Positions 25,172 through 34,127 of a stretch of 64,000 bases of DNA are shown one piece after another; the stretch's first letter is position 1, and every line of letters starts with the position of its first letter. The stretch covers positions 2,098,501 to 2,162,500 of the forward strand of contig NZ_JBBOWV010000001.1 in assembly GCF_038007305.1 (NCBI RefSeq), in the 5' to 3' direction. A program made the position numbers and the translations under genes. Source of the stretch: Solibacillus sp. FSL W7-1436 (GTDB taxonomy: Bacteria; Bacillota; Bacilli; Bacillales_A; Planococcaceae). The notes beneath the pieces are model-generated. The model saw only the letters and a list, made by a program, of their open reading frames with translations, was not told the origin of the DNA and did no database searches.

Positions 25172-27445
25172 ATGAAAACAACTAAATCACTATTTATAGC
25201 AGTGCTCATGATGTTTGCACTTATTTTCAGTACACCGCAATTTGCAAGTGCAGCACAATCGACAAATGACTCATACCCGCTTTCGACAGGGGTAACATAT
25301 TCAAACTATACCCATAAAGGATCTAAAACAAGTATCGTTAATCATTTAGAAGTCGACTTAACAGATTCTTTCACAAAGATCGGCTTAGGTTTACCATCTC
25401 CGGTTAATACGCTTATGACAACAACGCAGCACGCGAACAGTCATACGAAGGAAGGAAACCGAGTAGTCGGGGCAATCAACTCAAACTTCTACAATATGGG
25501 GGATGGCTATCCTTTATATTTAATTTCTCAATATAATACAATCGTTACACCAAGCGTTATTTCAGACTCAAGCTCGAACTATGTGAGCCAGCCGATCGCA
25601 TTCGGTATTACAAAGGACGGATTTGGAGAGATCGCTTACTACAATAGTAAGATTAGCGTTACATATAACGGTCAAACGAATGAAGTAAATGGTCTTAATG
25701 TAAAGCGCGGAACTGATGAGGCAATTGTTTATACACCGCAAAACCATAGTTCTATGACGCCGAACAACGGAAAAGGTATGGAATTTATCGTTGAAACTGA
25801 CAACACAATCGGTGCAACGAAATTCGGACAAACTTTAACAGGTAAAGTAACTGCAATCCGCGGTTATGATGATGAAACAAAAACGAAAATTCCGCGTAAC
25901 GGTTTCGTGCTTTCTTTTAACGGATCAGCATGGGGCGATAAATACCGTGGAATTAAAGTCGGCGAAGAAATTTCAGTAAACTTTGGTATTGATGATCGTT
26001 GGATGGATGCACAGTTTATGATGGCAAGTGGTCCATTATTAGTATTGGACGGCAAAAAAAATCTGACAATCAATGAATCAAGCTCACGTGCTAGAGAAGT
26101 TGCACCACGTACAGCGATTGCGATCAGCAAAGATAAGAAAAAAGTACACTTAATTACAGTGGACGGTCGTATTAACTCAAGTGCAGGTATGACGTTACCA
26201 CAGTTTGCGGATTATCTGGTAAGCCTTGGCTTTGACCGTGCGATTAATTTAGATGGCGGCGGTTCAACAACAATGGGTATCCGTAAATACGGCAGCAACA
26301 CGGTCGTTTTAGCCAATACACCATCTGGTGGTACGCAACGTCGCGTTTCTGCAATTATTGAAGCAATCAGTACAGCACCAACAACAAATGCACCAAAATA
26401 TATTCAAGTAAATCGTGATAAAGTAGGTACATTATTAGTCGGTGCAACAGTGAAACTTACACCAAACTACGTATTGGACGAGTATTATAACCCATTGGCA
26501 GTAAATGCAAATGACTTTGTAGTAACACCGCAAAATAATACAGTGTCAGTTAACGGCTTAAGCTATACAGCTGTAGCACCTGGTTCTGAACGTATAACAG
26601 TTTCAAATGAAGGTGCAACACAAACAATCAGCTTCAATGTAGTGGATGCACCGGCTGGACTTTCGATTTCAGGAGTATCAGGTGCAATTGAACCAAATGC
26701 ATCGCTTCAATTAAAAGCAAATGTAACAGGGGCAAATAATGAAACACTCATTTATGATGATTCACAAATTAAATGGACTATTGATGGAGACATCGGTACA
26801 GTATCCAGCTCAGGTCTTTTCAAATCGAATGGTAAAGAAGGTACTGCCCGTGTAACGGCGACATTAGGAACAAAATCCGTTTCTAAGGAAATCGTTGTAA
26901 AGTCAGTGGAAAAACCATTATTCAAAGATATTTCTGTAAACAATGTTTATAAAACAGAAATTCAATATTTAGTTGATAATAACCTGATCAACGGGTATCC
27001 GGATGGTACATTCAAACCGGAAATAGCATTAAACCGTGGTCAAGCGGCTGTATTGCTAACTCGTGCATTAGGATTATCTACAAAAGATGTGCCAAACCCT
27101 GGATTTAGCGATCTATCAACAAAGAGCACATATTATGGTGCAGTTGCTGCGATTGTGCAGGCAGGCATCATGAGCGGTACTGGTGACGGCAAATACGAAC
27201 CGGGCAAACCATTAACTCGTGCTCAAATGGCGAAAATTCTAGTTGAAGCATATAAGTTAACGGGTACTACTTCTACGAAATTTAAAGATGTAAGTACAAA
27301 GCACTGGGCATACGATTACATTCATACGCTGGCAGCAAATGAAATTACGACAGGTTATGAAGATAATACTTACAAACCAAGTCAAGAAGTATCACGCGTG
27401 CACTTCAGCTTATTCTTATACCGCACAATAACACAAAATAAATAA
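25172..27445 (+). CDS. SLH-anchored phosphodiester glycosidase (NAGPA-domain) protein
   Basis: 757 residues. Signal peptide about 1-28 (ASAAQ). A NAGPA-type domain lies at about 90-405: VVGAINSNFYNMGDGYPL near the start, MMASGPLLVLDG, APRTAIAISKDKK, and the core LDGGGSTTMGI with QRRVSAIIEA. Known relatives hydrolyse phosphodiester-linked sugars or act on exopolysaccharide and teichoic-acid-like polymers. One or two Ig-like (Big_2-type) domains occupy about 410-585 and three C-terminal SLH domains about 590-757 (GYPDGTFKPE, FSDLSTKSTYY, KFKDVSTKHWAYDYI). The ATG has only a weak ribosome binding site nearby (CAGGAAG). The gene stands alone with a strong terminator. Confidence 0.87.
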   Translation: MKTTKSLFIAVLMMFALIFSTPQFASAAQSTNDSYPLSTGVTYSNYTHKGSKTSIVNHLEVDLTDSFTKIGLGLPSPVNTLMTTTQHANSHTKEGNRVVGAINSNFYNMGDGYPLYLISQYNTIVTPSVISDSSSNYVSQPIAFGITKDGFGEIAYYNSKISVTYNGQTNEVNGLNVKRGTDEAIVYTPQNHSSMTPNNGKGMEFIVETDNTIGATKFGQTLTGKVTAIRGYDDETKTKIPRNGFVLSFNGSAWGDKYRGIKVGEEISVNFGIDDRWMDAQFMMASGPLLVLDGKKNLTINESSSRAREVAPRTAIAISKDKKKVHLITVDGRINSSAGMTLPQFADYLVSLGFDRAINLDGGGSTTMGIRKYGSNTVVLANTPSGGTQRRVSAIIEAISTAPTTNAPKYIQVNRDKVGTLLVGATVKLTPNYVLDEYYNPLAVNANDFVVTPQNNTVSVNGLSYTAVAPGSERITVSNEGATQTISFNVVDAPAGLSISGVSGAIEPNASLQLKANVTGANNETLIYDDSQIKWTIDGDIGTVSSSGLFKSNGKEGTARVTATLGTKSVSKEIVVKSVEKPLFKDISVNNVYKTEIQYLVDNNLINGYPDGTFKPEIALNRGQAAVLLTRALGLSTKDVPNPGFSDLSTKSTYYGAVAAIVQAGIMSGTGDGKYEPGKPLTRAQMAKILVEAYKLTGTTSTKFKDVSTKHWAYDYIHTLAANEITTGYEDNTYKPSQEVSRVHFSLFLYRTITQNK

Positions 27446-27448
27446 GTG

Positions 27449-27502
27449 AAAACCTTTGTAAAGTTGCAGCGAGGAATCGCAACTTTTACAAAGGTTTTTT
27501 TA
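27449..27502 (+). terminator. Terminator after the phosphodiester glycosidase gene
   Basis: A long stem pairs AAACCTTTGTAAAGTTGC with GCAACTTTTACAAAGGTTT around AGCGAGGAATC, then T run. Confidence 0.9.
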
Positions 27503-27652
27503 TGGAGAAAACGGAGGAGCTGGGGAGGAGAGGGAGGCGCGAGGGGGGTGTGATTAGAATGTGGAGTTTTATTGCGGGGAAAGGTTTTGATAGGGAGAGA
27601 AGTAAGTATTTACTTTGGTGTTGGTGAAAGTATAGAATGTTTTTGTGTGGAA

Positions 27653-28135
27653 GTAGAACGCTTGGACGAGAAAGTAGAACCTCGCGCCAGGAAAGTAGAA
27701 CGTATCCCGGGTAAAGTAGAAAGTTTCATTTAAAAAGTAGAACAGGGTGCGGGTATTCGCCGAGTTGTAGCTGAAAGTAGAATATTGTGGCGCGAAAGTA
27801 GAATGTTTACGGAATAAAGTAGAACTTCGCACCAAGAAAGTAGAAAGTATCACTTGAAAAGTAGAACGAATTGCGGATATTCGCCGAGTTGTCGCTGAAA
27901 GAAGAATATTGTGGCGCGAAAGTAGAATGCTTACGGAATAAAGTAGAACTTCGCACCAAGAAAGTAGAAAGTATCACTTGAAAAGTAGAACAGGTTGCGA
28001 GTATTCGACGAGCTGTCAGAGAAAGTAGAATGAATTAACGTTAATGTAGAACCCAGCCCCAGAAAAGTTGAACTCTAACCGGAAAAAATAGAATATATAT
28101 TGTAAGTAACTCATCACCCCCTTTAAGTAGAAATC
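27653..28135 (+). repeat. 21-bp phased repeat array, class B, the longest, with 124-bp tandem blocks
   Basis: GTAGAA cores at 27653, 27674, 27695, 27716, 27737, 27777, 27798, 27819, 27840, 27861 and onward to about 28130, mostly 21 bp apart. Within it, a six-unit block of 124 bp beginning at 27737 is repeated almost exactly at 27861 and begins again at 27985. This shows growth by segmental tandem duplication. The array lies between convergent genes. A 94-residue minus-strand frame across it (FYF every seven residues) is a shadow of the repeat. Confidence 0.9.
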
Positions 28136-28150
28136 ACATAAGAAAACAAC

Positions 28151-29098
28151 CTATTCAATACTCCGTTCTAAAACATCTTCAGGAATTAAGTAATATACAC
28201 CTCGACCCTTACCAAATTGCTCAAAGTTCAAGCGCTTCAATAGTTTGGAAGCAACTGCTTTACAGTCGATTCCGACGAATTTCCTCAATTCTCGATTTGT
28301 AATGCGATCACCTATTAATACACGGTAGTGGTGCAAAGCCCAAAAAATTGCTTCTTTATTTTTCACGCCACATTGTGGACAAATCCACAATCCGTGATGA
28401 TAATACATGACATGCTGAAATTCACACTTTTTGCAAAGAACGCCATTTCGTATACGATCTCTTTCCACTTTCTTGCTTATAGGAAGCCGGCATGCGATAG
28501 CCATTAATTTTCTTTCCAAATCGGTCAGATTAACTGTCGTTTCAACATTGTTTTTATATAATTTTTCCAAAAACTTTGGTAAGCCGCTTAAATGAATAAT
28601 CGGAGAACCGTTTAAGGAAGAATCCAACTTTGTTCTTATATTAGCATTGACCACAATATACAGAACGGGCAACTGGATTCCCCAGTTAGATAATAAATAC
28701 GATATATATAATTGGTGACGATAAGCTTGATCGAACGGATTTGGAAAATTTTCTATAATCCCTTCATCAGTTTGACGAGCAAATTCATGAAAGGATGGTT
28801 TATAAAATAACGTACCGGAAATTTGTTTAACCTCGACAACGAGAAGAAATCTTGTTGTAATTATCAGGGCATCGATTTGATGAGAAAAACCCTTTTCATT
28901 TATACACTCAAAGTTATAAAAAATTTTATAGGGATCAATAAAATGATAATCTGCTAATGTTCTCTGCATTTTTAATTCGCCTGCGATTCCAGCTTGGACG
29001 CGATAGTAAGCCTCTTGATAAGCGGTAAATTCTTCATCATCAGCTTGTAATCTAGAAACAAGAGCTTCCAAATAGACAATTTTTTCAGTCTTGTACAA
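28151..29098 (-). CDS. NERD-domain (nuclease-related) protein with zinc ribbon
   Basis: About 315 residues. The TTG at 29098 is preferred to the ATG at 29128 because GAGGTG lies five bases upstream and the resulting N-terminus (MYKTEK...LEALVSRL) resembles other Bacillales NERD proteins; the longer form is possible. NERD domain about 40-160: AGIAGELKMQRTL, IDALIITTRFLLVVEVKQISG contains the D...E-x-K pattern of restriction-like nucleases. A zinc ribbon CKKCEFQH...CPQCG (about 230-260) and a helix-turn-helix-like tail follow (NRELRKFVGIDCKAVASKLL). Cytoplasmic; likely binds or cuts nucleic acid, substrate unknown. It stands alone between an array and the csaB promoter. Confidence 0.8.
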   Translation of the reverse strand: MYKTEKIVYLEALVSRLQADDEEFTAYQEAYYRVQAGIAGELKMQRTLADYHFIDPYKIFYNFECINEKGFSHQIDALIITTRFLLVVEVKQISGTLFYKPSFHEFARQTDEGIIENFPNPFDQAYRHQLYISYLLSNWGIQLPVLYIVVNANIRTKLDSSLNGSPIIHLSGLPKFLEKLYKNNVETTVNLTDLERKLMAIACRLPISKKVERDRIRNGVLCKKCEFQHVMYYHHGLWICPQCGVKNKEAIFWALHHYRVLIGDRITNRELRKFVGIDCKAVASKLLKRLNFEQFGKGRGVYYLIPEDVLERSIE

Positions 29099-29346
29099 TA
29101 AATCACCTCTACTCGGGCATTGAGACATAATCTCTTATGACAGCAATGTATACGAAAATTTCAGAGCATGCAAATGACCTTGAAAAGCCATTTTCCGCAT
29201 AAATTTCTCTTCAAAAAGTAAAAATGAAACTAATCTTATATACAAACCGTCCCATTAATGAAAAACTACAAATTTATTGCTAATTTTCTTGTTGGGAAAT
29301 AGTTTGATCTTGCCATCAGGAATATCGTTTCAAACAGACATTATGC

Positions 29347-29352
29347 TATACT
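29347..29352 (+). promoter_or_regulatory. Extended -10 promoter before csaB
   Basis: TG-C-TATACT is a good extended -10 element. The -35 region is poor. Transcription from here would begin near 29359 and run into the hairpin at 29375. Confidence 0.45.
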
Positions 29353-29374
29353 GAAAATACAAATCATAACGCAG

Positions 29375-29401
29375 AACACATCTACTTCAGATGTGTTTTT
29401 C
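29375..29401 (+). terminator. Terminator-like hairpin in the csaB leader (possible attenuator)
   Basis: AACACATCT pairs with AGATGTGTT around ACTTC, followed by T residues, only about 16 bases after the predicted start of transcription and before the csaB start codon. No gene ends here that it could serve: the neighbouring NERD gene runs the other way. Confidence 0.55.
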
Positions 29402-29463
29402 AAATGAAAAATGAAATAAGCCAAGCGTACTCGATATGCTTGATTCAAAGGATGAATGAACAA

Positions 29464-30606
29464 ATGAAAATAGGCATTGTAGGAAATTACGGAAATGATA
29501 ATAACGGAGACGAGGCAATTTTATTAAGTATTATTCGCCAGCTTCAGAAGGTATTTCAAATAGACACAAAAAATATTACTGTATTTAGTAATAATCCAAA
29601 ACAAACAGCGGAACGTTATACTGTCCAAAGTTACCCTTTATACTACAAAAACGGCAATGCCGTGAAAACGTTCATGAAGACGTACAAAGAGAATTCCAAT
29701 GTCGTGAAAAACCTTGATTTTGTCGTAATCGGCGGCGGCGGTATTCTAATGGATCTCTATAAACGTGAAGCACCGCTATATGGTTCTTATGCGATGATGG
29801 CAAAAAATAATAATGTACCATATGTTGTATACGGCTGTGGTGCCGGTCCGCTCAACACAGGTTTAGGGAAATGGTTTATCCGCTATATGGCCAAGCATGC
29901 ACAAAACATCTCAGTGCGTGACCCGCAATCAGAACAGCTGCTTAAAACAATCGGTGTAAAACGTGATGTTCATGTTATTGGAGACCCGGCATTCAGTTTA
30001 GAAGTAGAACGTTCAAATTATAGTGATAAACCAAAATCGGTTGGGGTGACAGCAGTACCATACTATAATACTTCATACTGGCCAACAGGCGATGAGGCAA
30101 AGTACAAAAACTATATTGATGGCATGGCAAAAAATCTGGACCGTTTAATTGAAGAGCATAATGTCGATGTTACATTTTTTGCAACTAAATATCCGCAAGA
30201 TGCTGATGTGACAAAGGATATTCAAGCTAAAATGAAGCATCCGGAAAATACAAAAATTATTGATGAAAACTTGCCGCCGCAGCGTATTTTACAAATTACG
30301 TCCACATTTGACGTGCTGATCGGTACAAGACTTCACTCATTAATATTGGCAACAGATGCAAAAACACCGATTATCGGTGTGTCTTATCATGTGAAGGTAA
30401 ATGACTTTTTACAGATGGCAGGGCTTGGAAACTATTCATTACCGATTGATTCTCTTCATGAAACAGACGAGAAGTTTGCAATGCTCTTTAACGATATGGC
30501 AGTAGATTGGGACGGTGCACAAAACCTAGCGGCTCGTACAAATGCGTCATTTAAAGAAAAATCAGCATTAGGGGAGCAGCTTTTAAAAGAAGGTGCGAAA
30601 AAGTAA
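29464..30606 (+). CDS. csaB: Polysaccharide pyruvyl transferase CsaB
   Basis: 380 residues from Met at 29464; the frame is open to 29404, but the family N-terminus (MKIGIVGNYGNDNNGDEAIL) begins here with AAAGGA upstream. The enzyme transfers pyruvate from phosphoenolpyruvate to ManNAc residues of the secondary cell wall polymer; the ketal is the ligand that SLH domains bind. Visible family features: GNYGNDNNGDEAI near the N-terminus, a central VIGGGGILMDLY, VYGCGAGPLNTG, and the late IGTRLHSLILA. The gene overlaps the next by one base and forms an operon with a glycosyltransferase and a flippase. It explains how the nine SLH proteins in this window are held. Confidence 0.93.
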   Translation: MKIGIVGNYGNDNNGDEAILLSIIRQLQKVFQIDTKNITVFSNNPKQTAERYTVQSYPLYYKNGNAVKTFMKTYKENSNVVKNLDFVVIGGGGILMDLYKREAPLYGSYAMMAKNNNVPYVVYGCGAGPLNTGLGKWFIRYMAKHAQNISVRDPQSEQLLKTIGVKRDVHVIGDPAFSLEVERSNYSDKPKSVGVTAVPYYNTSYWPTGDEAKYKNYIDGMAKNLDRLIEEHNVDVTFFATKYPQDADVTKDIQAKMKHPENTKIIDENLPPQRILQITSTFDVLIGTRLHSLILATDAKTPIIGVSYHVKVNDFLQMAGLGNYSLPIDSLHETDEKFAMLFNDMAVDWDGAQNLAARTNASFKEKSALGEQLLKEGAKK

Positions 30607-31694
30607 TGAAAAAAGTATTCGTCATTAGCAATATGTATCCTTCAAAGGAACATTTAGCTTACGGCATTTTCGTGAAAAATCAGGTAGAGCAACTGGAACG
30701 AGAAGGAATCGAAACAGTGCTTGCGGTAAATACCAATCCTGCAACAGGTAAAAAAAATGTTATTGCGAAATATTTAAAATGGGCGCAACAGTTTATGCGT
30801 GTATTCCGTGCAAATAAGCGTAATATTTCACTGACGCATAGCCATTACGTATTTCCAAGCGGGATTTTCAGCTACTATTTAAAAAAGCGTCATAATATCC
30901 CGTATATCGTGACAGCACATGGTGGCGATATTAATAAAATGGCCAAAAAAGGCGGGCAAATCCGGGAGTTTACGGAGAAAATTTTACAGTCTGCAGATCA
31001 TGTCATTGCTGTTGGGGAAGAGCTTGCCGCAACAATTGAAACAACTTTCCATGTCAAAAATGATAAAATTTCCGTAATGAGCATGGGAATTGATCGTACA
31101 GTTTTCAAAGGCGCGGAAGATAAAAAACAAAGTGCAAAAGAGTTAGGTATGGATCCTGATAAGACAAACTTTTTATTCGTAGGCAATATTATACGGGAAA
31201 AAGGTGTTACAGAACTTGTGCGTGCATTCAATAAAGTAACGGAAACGCTTCCGGAGCAAGCCGCTCTTTATTGTGTCGGTTCGACAAAAGACAGTAATTT
31301 TACTAGTAAAGTAAAAGAGCTGGCTAATGGCAATACAGCCATTCACTTTATCGAGCCAATGCCGCAGCATGAGTTGGCACGTTATTTCCAGGCGGCAGAT
31401 GTTTTCGTACTGCCTTCTTATATTGAAGGATTAGGATTAGTAGCTTTAGAGGCGATGAGCTGCGGCACACCGGTCATTGCATCGGACGTCGGGGGACTGC
31501 ATTATATGTTGGTGGATGGAGCAGGGGTTTTAGTGCCTCCTAAAGATGAAATTTTACTTCAACTGGCAATTGAAAATGCAGTGAAAGACGGGATTGCAGT
31601 GAATGAAGAGCGTGTAGCCGAGCTGCTTCATACTCATGATGCAGAAAATATTATTGCACGTTTAAAAGAGCTCTACACAACATATGCGAAATAA
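30606..31694 (+). CDS. Family 4 glycosyltransferase of the csaB operon
   Basis: 362 residues with the GT-B two-Rossmann-fold layout. N-terminal half: VISNMYPSKEHLAYGIFVKNQ, HSHYVFPSGI and VTAHGGDINKMA. The C-terminal nucleotide-sugar part shows LFVGNIIREKGVTELVRAF and SYIEGLGLVALEAMSCGTPVIASDVGG (the E-x7-E motif region). It probably adds a sugar to the lipid-linked wall polymer at the inner face of the membrane. The start codon overlaps the csaB stop, indicating translational coupling. Donor and acceptor are not deducible. Confidence 0.88.
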   Translation: MKKVFVISNMYPSKEHLAYGIFVKNQVEQLEREGIETVLAVNTNPATGKKNVIAKYLKWAQQFMRVFRANKRNISLTHSHYVFPSGIFSYYLKKRHNIPYIVTAHGGDINKMAKKGGQIREFTEKILQSADHVIAVGEELAATIETTFHVKNDKISVMSMGIDRTVFKGAEDKKQSAKELGMDPDKTNFLFVGNIIREKGVTELVRAFNKVTETLPEQAALYCVGSTKDSNFTSKVKELANGNTAIHFIEPMPQHELARYFQAADVFVLPSYIEGLGLVALEAMSCGTPVIASDVGGLHYMLVDGAGVLVPPKDEILLQLAIENAVKDGIAVNEERVAELLHTHDAENIIARLKELYTTYAK

Positions 31695-31725
31695 AGTAAT
31701 TGTAATTAAAGGAATGTGATAAGCG

Positions 31726-33243
31726 TTGAAAGGAATTTTAAAAATAATAGGAGCCGTCGCGGTTATTAATATTTTAGCGCGTCTGGTCGGCTTTGCCCGT
31801 GAAACGTATATCGGGATTGAATTTGGTACAACTGTATATTCAGATAGTATTATCAATGCTTATACAATTCCAAACTTTTTATACTTAGTTATCGGCGGAG
31901 CGTTTACGACAGCGTTTATATCCATTTACCATAAAACGTCATCAAGCATAACGGAATATATACAGCGAACATTTACAACGATTGTTGTTTCGATTACGCT
32001 CATTGTCATTTTGTTTATGGTGTTGGCTGATCCAATATTAATGCAATTTTTCCAAGTGGAGGATCAGGCGGAATATGAAATGCTGCGCTCACTTTACTAC
32101 TGGATGATGCCATCGACGATTATGCTCGTGCTATCAACTTGGATGAGCGGTATTTTAAATGTCCAGGGCCGTTATCATTTATCGGCATTTTCGGTGCTTA
32201 TTTATAACGGTTCATTTTTAATCGTATCCGTAGTCTTATCGATCACAATGGGACCGATCGGAATGGGAATCGGGGCATTAGTCGGAGCGATCTGTATGTT
32301 CCTGTTCCTTGTATTCGGAGTTCGGAATGTGAAAGAAATGTCCTTCAAGCCGAACTTTAAACAGGCTGAAGATCAGAAAATGCTATGGAAAGTTGCATTG
32401 CCGATTATGCTTGGCGGAGCGACTGCACAGCTTTACATTTTAATTCAACGATTCTTCACGAATATGCTGGAAGCCGGTGTTCCGTCGGCGATGAACTATG
32501 CGACAAAGATGTCCCAGTTCCCGCAGGCAATTTTAATGACTGCTGTAACGACTGTTATTTTCCCGCTACTCAGCAAAAAAGAAGGGGAAGGGGATACAGA
32601 GTCGGTAAAACAGCTTTATGTTCGCGGGATGCGTTTATTATATTTACTCGTATTGCCGGTTTCGGTGTTCTTTTATTTCCAGGCAGAGGGAGTTATCCGC
32701 ATCGTCTTTGAATATAAAGAATTTGATGCAGCGTCTACAGCGATTACAGCACCATTGCTTCAAGTATTCAGTACGACGATGTTCTTCCTTGCTGCAAACA
32801 CATACATTACGCGTTTCTACTATGCGAAGGGCAATTCCGTATTACCGATGATCTTCAGTATTTTAACGGTATTCGGTGTGAATATTGCGGTCGTTATGGC
32901 AACAATCGATGGGATGGGTGCAAATGCGGTTGCCTTAGGAACGTTGATCAGTGCCATCGTAAACTTCCTGTTGCTTGTCATTGTACTTCAAAGTAAGTAT
33001 CAGTTGAAACTTTTGGACAAAAACGTTGGGCAGCTGTTTAAGTTGGCCATCATTGGACTAATTTTTGTTGCGATTAACTGGGCGATTGCACAGTGGATTG
33101 TAATCGATCAGAAATGGATTCATATAATTGTTACATTTATCGTTGCATCAATTAGCTATATTGTCTTGCTGTTTGCTTTCAAAATGGATGAGCTGCAGCA
33201 AATTACAAGTAAGGTAAAAGGAAAGATTTCAGGAAAAAAATAA
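31726..33243 (+). CDS. Lipid-linked oligosaccharide flippase (MurJ/Wzx-type, MVF family)
   Basis: 505 residues from a TTG start, with AAAGGA about 12 bases upstream (long). Some 13-14 membrane segments. The N-terminus ILKIIGAVAVINILARLVGFARETYIG and later LPIMLGGATAQLYILIQRFF match the mouse-virulence-factor/MurJ fold. It likely flips the undecaprenyl-linked polymer precursor made with the neighbouring glycosyltransferase. MurJ itself for lipid II is an alternative, but the csaB operon context favours secondary cell wall polymer or another glycan. Ends the operon; terminator follows. Confidence 0.82.
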   Translation: MKGILKIIGAVAVINILARLVGFARETYIGIEFGTTVYSDSIINAYTIPNFLYLVIGGAFTTAFISIYHKTSSSITEYIQRTFTTIVVSITLIVILFMVLADPILMQFFQVEDQAEYEMLRSLYYWMMPSTIMLVLSTWMSGILNVQGRYHLSAFSVLIYNGSFLIVSVVLSITMGPIGMGIGALVGAICMFLFLVFGVRNVKEMSFKPNFKQAEDQKMLWKVALPIMLGGATAQLYILIQRFFTNMLEAGVPSAMNYATKMSQFPQAILMTAVTTVIFPLLSKKEGEGDTESVKQLYVRGMRLLYLLVLPVSVFFYFQAEGVIRIVFEYKEFDAASTAITAPLLQVFSTTMFFLAANTYITRFYYAKGNSVLPMIFSILTVFGVNIAVVMATIDGMGANAVALGTLISAIVNFLLLVIVLQSKYQLKLLDKNVGQLFKLAIIGLIFVAINWAIAQWIVIDQKWIHIIVTFIVASISYIVLLFAFKMDELQQITSKVKGKISGKK

Positions 33244-33252
33244 TCTGATAAA

Positions 33253-33288
33253 GCGCGTATCCTTGATTTAATAGGATACGCCTTTTTT
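33253..33288 (+). terminator. Terminator of the csaB operon
   Basis: GCGTATCCT pairs with AGGATACGC, followed by CTTTTTT. Confidence 0.9.
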
Positions 33289-33485
33289 GTACTTACTATT
33301 TGCAGAAATACCGAATTGGTTTTTGCTAAGTTATGTCGTTGGGTTGCTGATATTAAAGAGAAATGTTAGTTATATGACAGAAAACTTTATTTTAAAAAAA
33401 CTTTACTATATAATCATAAGTGGAATAATTGGAATTAAATATATAATTTACTAAACATCTAAAATAGAGATAAGGGTGGAGAAGT

Positions 33486-34079
33486 ATGGCAAGAGGAAGA
33501 CGGGTAAATTCATGCGGTGAAAAAAGTAAAAAATTATTATTGGAAAAAGCAATTGAGTTATTTTCTACATATGGTTATCATCAAACGAAAATCAGTGATA
33601 TTGTAAAATCGGCAAATTTAACACAGCCGACTTTTTATTTATATTTCCAAAGCAAGGAAACATTGTTTAACGATTTAAATGAAAAGTTCCGCAATGAATT
33701 AACTGAGATTTTTTCCGGTTCAAATGATATGAATGACGGGAAATTTGGAATCGAGGTTATTCAGGAAGGTCTAGTACATATTTTCGATTATTTCATCGAA
33801 AACCCTAACTTAACGAAAATAGGCTTTTATGAAGCAGAGCAATCAACGGCCGTAAAGGAAATGCTCGTTTCTAAATTGACACATATCCTTAACACGCAAC
33901 TACAAAATACAGGTGCTGTAAAGCTAGTGGATGCTAATATTCTTGCAGAAAGTTTCGTTGGTTCGGTGGAACGACTAACATTGACTAACTTACTGACAAA
34001 TAAATCGAAGCCGGAACAGCTGGCGAAAGAAATCTGTATGATTTATTTTGCAACGGAGCTGAGTTTAGTACATTCATAA
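33486..34079 (+). CDS. TetR-family transcriptional regulator
   Basis: 197 residues. The N-terminal DNA-binding domain (about 12-60) shows LLLEKAIELFSTYGYHQTKISDIVKSANLTQPTFYLYFQSKETLF, the usual TetR helix-turn-helix followed by YxYFxSKexL. The C-terminal ligand domain has no clue to its inducer. It stands alone, preceded by GGGTGGAG, and shares a terminator with the convergent protease gene. The regulated genes are unknown. Confidence 0.9.
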   Translation: MARGRRVNSCGEKSKKLLLEKAIELFSTYGYHQTKISDIVKSANLTQPTFYLYFQSKETLFNDLNEKFRNELTEIFSGSNDMNDGKFGIEVIQEGLVHIFDYFIENPNLTKIGFYEAEQSTAVKEMLVSKLTHILNTQLQNTGAVKLVDANILAESFVGSVERLTLTNLLTNKSKPEQLAKEICMIYFATELSLVHS

Positions 34080-34084
34080 AATTG

Positions 34085-34127
34085 AAATGAGACGACTGCA
34101 ATTATGCAGAGCGTCTCATTTTTTTGT
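34085..34127. terminator. Bidirectional terminator between tetR-like and ctpA-like genes
   Basis: ATGAGACG pairs with CGTCTCAT, with an inner CTGCA/TGCAG step. T residues follow on the plus strand; the minus-strand tail is weaker. Confidence 0.8.

Noticed and set aside
27569-27853. 94-residue minus-strand ORF with FYF every seven residues
   Set aside because: The period of seven residues only mirrors the 21-bp repeat array; small phase slips break the frame and there is no ribosome binding site.
32385-32851. Two plus-strand ORFs inside the flippase gene
   Set aside because: Shadows in another frame of a clear membrane protein; no ribosome binding sites.
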